Of a stretch of DNA of 5,714 nucleotides, positions 5,558 through 5,714 are shown piece by piece. The notes under the pieces are model-generated. The model was not told the DNA's origin and searched no databases. It saw only the letters and a program-made list of their open reading frames with translations. A program made the position numbers and the translations under genes. This DNA is from an uncultured Ruminococcus sp. (GTDB taxonomy: Bacteria; Bacillota; Clostridia; Oscillospirales; Acutalibacteraceae). Location: NCBI GenBank assembly GCA_902803585.1, contig CADCQO010000294.1:1-5714 (forward strand), given 5' to 3'. The first letter of the stretch is position 1; each line of letters starts with the position of its first letter.

Positions 5558-5714
5558 AAGATTGGTGTAGCCCATTAAGTCAAGGTCTGCTTCTCTGGCG
5601 CAGTCCCTGCCTTCACGGATAGCCCGTACAACGAGGGACTGACCGGTGTGCATATCACCTGCGGTGTAAACGTGCGGTACGCTGGTCTGATGGGTATGTG
5701 CAGCGGCGGCTACA
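5555..5714 (-). CDS. gltD: Glutamate synthase small (beta) subunit, C-terminal end (partial)
   Basis: The last 52 residues enter from the right edge and end at TAG 5557-5555. They read TSVPHVYTAGDMHTGQSLVV, then RAIREGRDCAREADLDLMGY and TNL. The motif VYTAGDxxxGQSLVVxAIxEGRxxAxxxD is the C-terminal FAD/NAD(P)-binding GD motif and helix of GltD and its relatives. GltD passes electrons from NAD(P)H to the large subunit GltB, which makes glutamate from glutamine and 2-oxoglutarate in the cytosol. The MGYTNL ending is typical of clostridial GltD. The next gene, dapL, uses glutamate as donor, which fits the shared transcript. Because only the tail is visible, another GltD-like flavin oxidoreductase cannot be excluded. 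Any gltB partner would lie outside the window. Confidence 0.82.
   Translation of the reverse strand, partial: VAAAAHTHQTSVPHVYTAGDMHTGQSLVVRAIREGRDCAREADLDLMGYTNL

Noticed and set aside
5545..5570. Possible lysine riboswitch or attenuator before dapL
   Set aside because: The gap between gltD and dapL is only 10 nt, leaving no room for a regulatory RNA structure.

Overview
The window looks like chromosomal DNA from a Gram-positive gut Firmicute of the Ruminococcus/Oscillospiraceae type. The supporting signs are a secreted BspA-type leucine-rich-repeat (LRR) protein carrying paired C-terminal modules of a kind common in ruminococci, a clostridial-type LL-diaminopimelate aminotransferase directly behind a glutamate synthase small subunit, moderate G+C content, strong AGGAGG-type ribosome sites and short T-tailed terminators. 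The genus is inferred from gene style only and no marker gene is present.

Layout. Positions 1-118 hold the end of a reading frame resembling the helix-turn-helix part of an IS630-type transposase, entering from the left edge and stopping early. A strong terminator follows (161-204). Positions 205-603 are mostly relic DNA, including a 46-codon frame (287-427) that resembles the capping module of a BspA-LRR protein. A perfect-consensus promoter (537-565) then drives the main gene, a 713-residue secreted LRR protein (604-2745, + strand). It has a signal peptide, 18 repeat units on a strict 23-residue period with one interruption, and two homologous C-terminal modules of about 91 residues. A 15-bp hairpin (2847-2892) closes this unit.

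The rest of the window is on the minus strand. An integral-membrane acyltransferase (family 3) gene occupies 4133-3072 and converges on the LRR gene. Its likely promoter (4298-4271) is interlocked with the terminator of the next unit. That unit is a tight pair: the 3' end of gltD (window edge to 5555), then dapL (5544-4363), separated by 10 nt with the gltD stop codon inside the dapL ribosome site.

How the genes fit together. GltD belongs to the enzyme that makes glutamate, and DapL consumes glutamate as amino donor to make LL-diaminopimelate for lysine and peptidoglycan, so their coupling makes metabolic sense. The acyltransferase probably O-acylates an envelope glycan and the LRR protein is probably exported; both are envelope-directed, but nothing shows that they act together. 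I see no defence system, CRISPR array, RNA gene or clearly novel multi-gene system. The points most worth a second look are the terminator/promoter overlap, the LRR relic next to its intact relative, and the architecture of the LRR protein.
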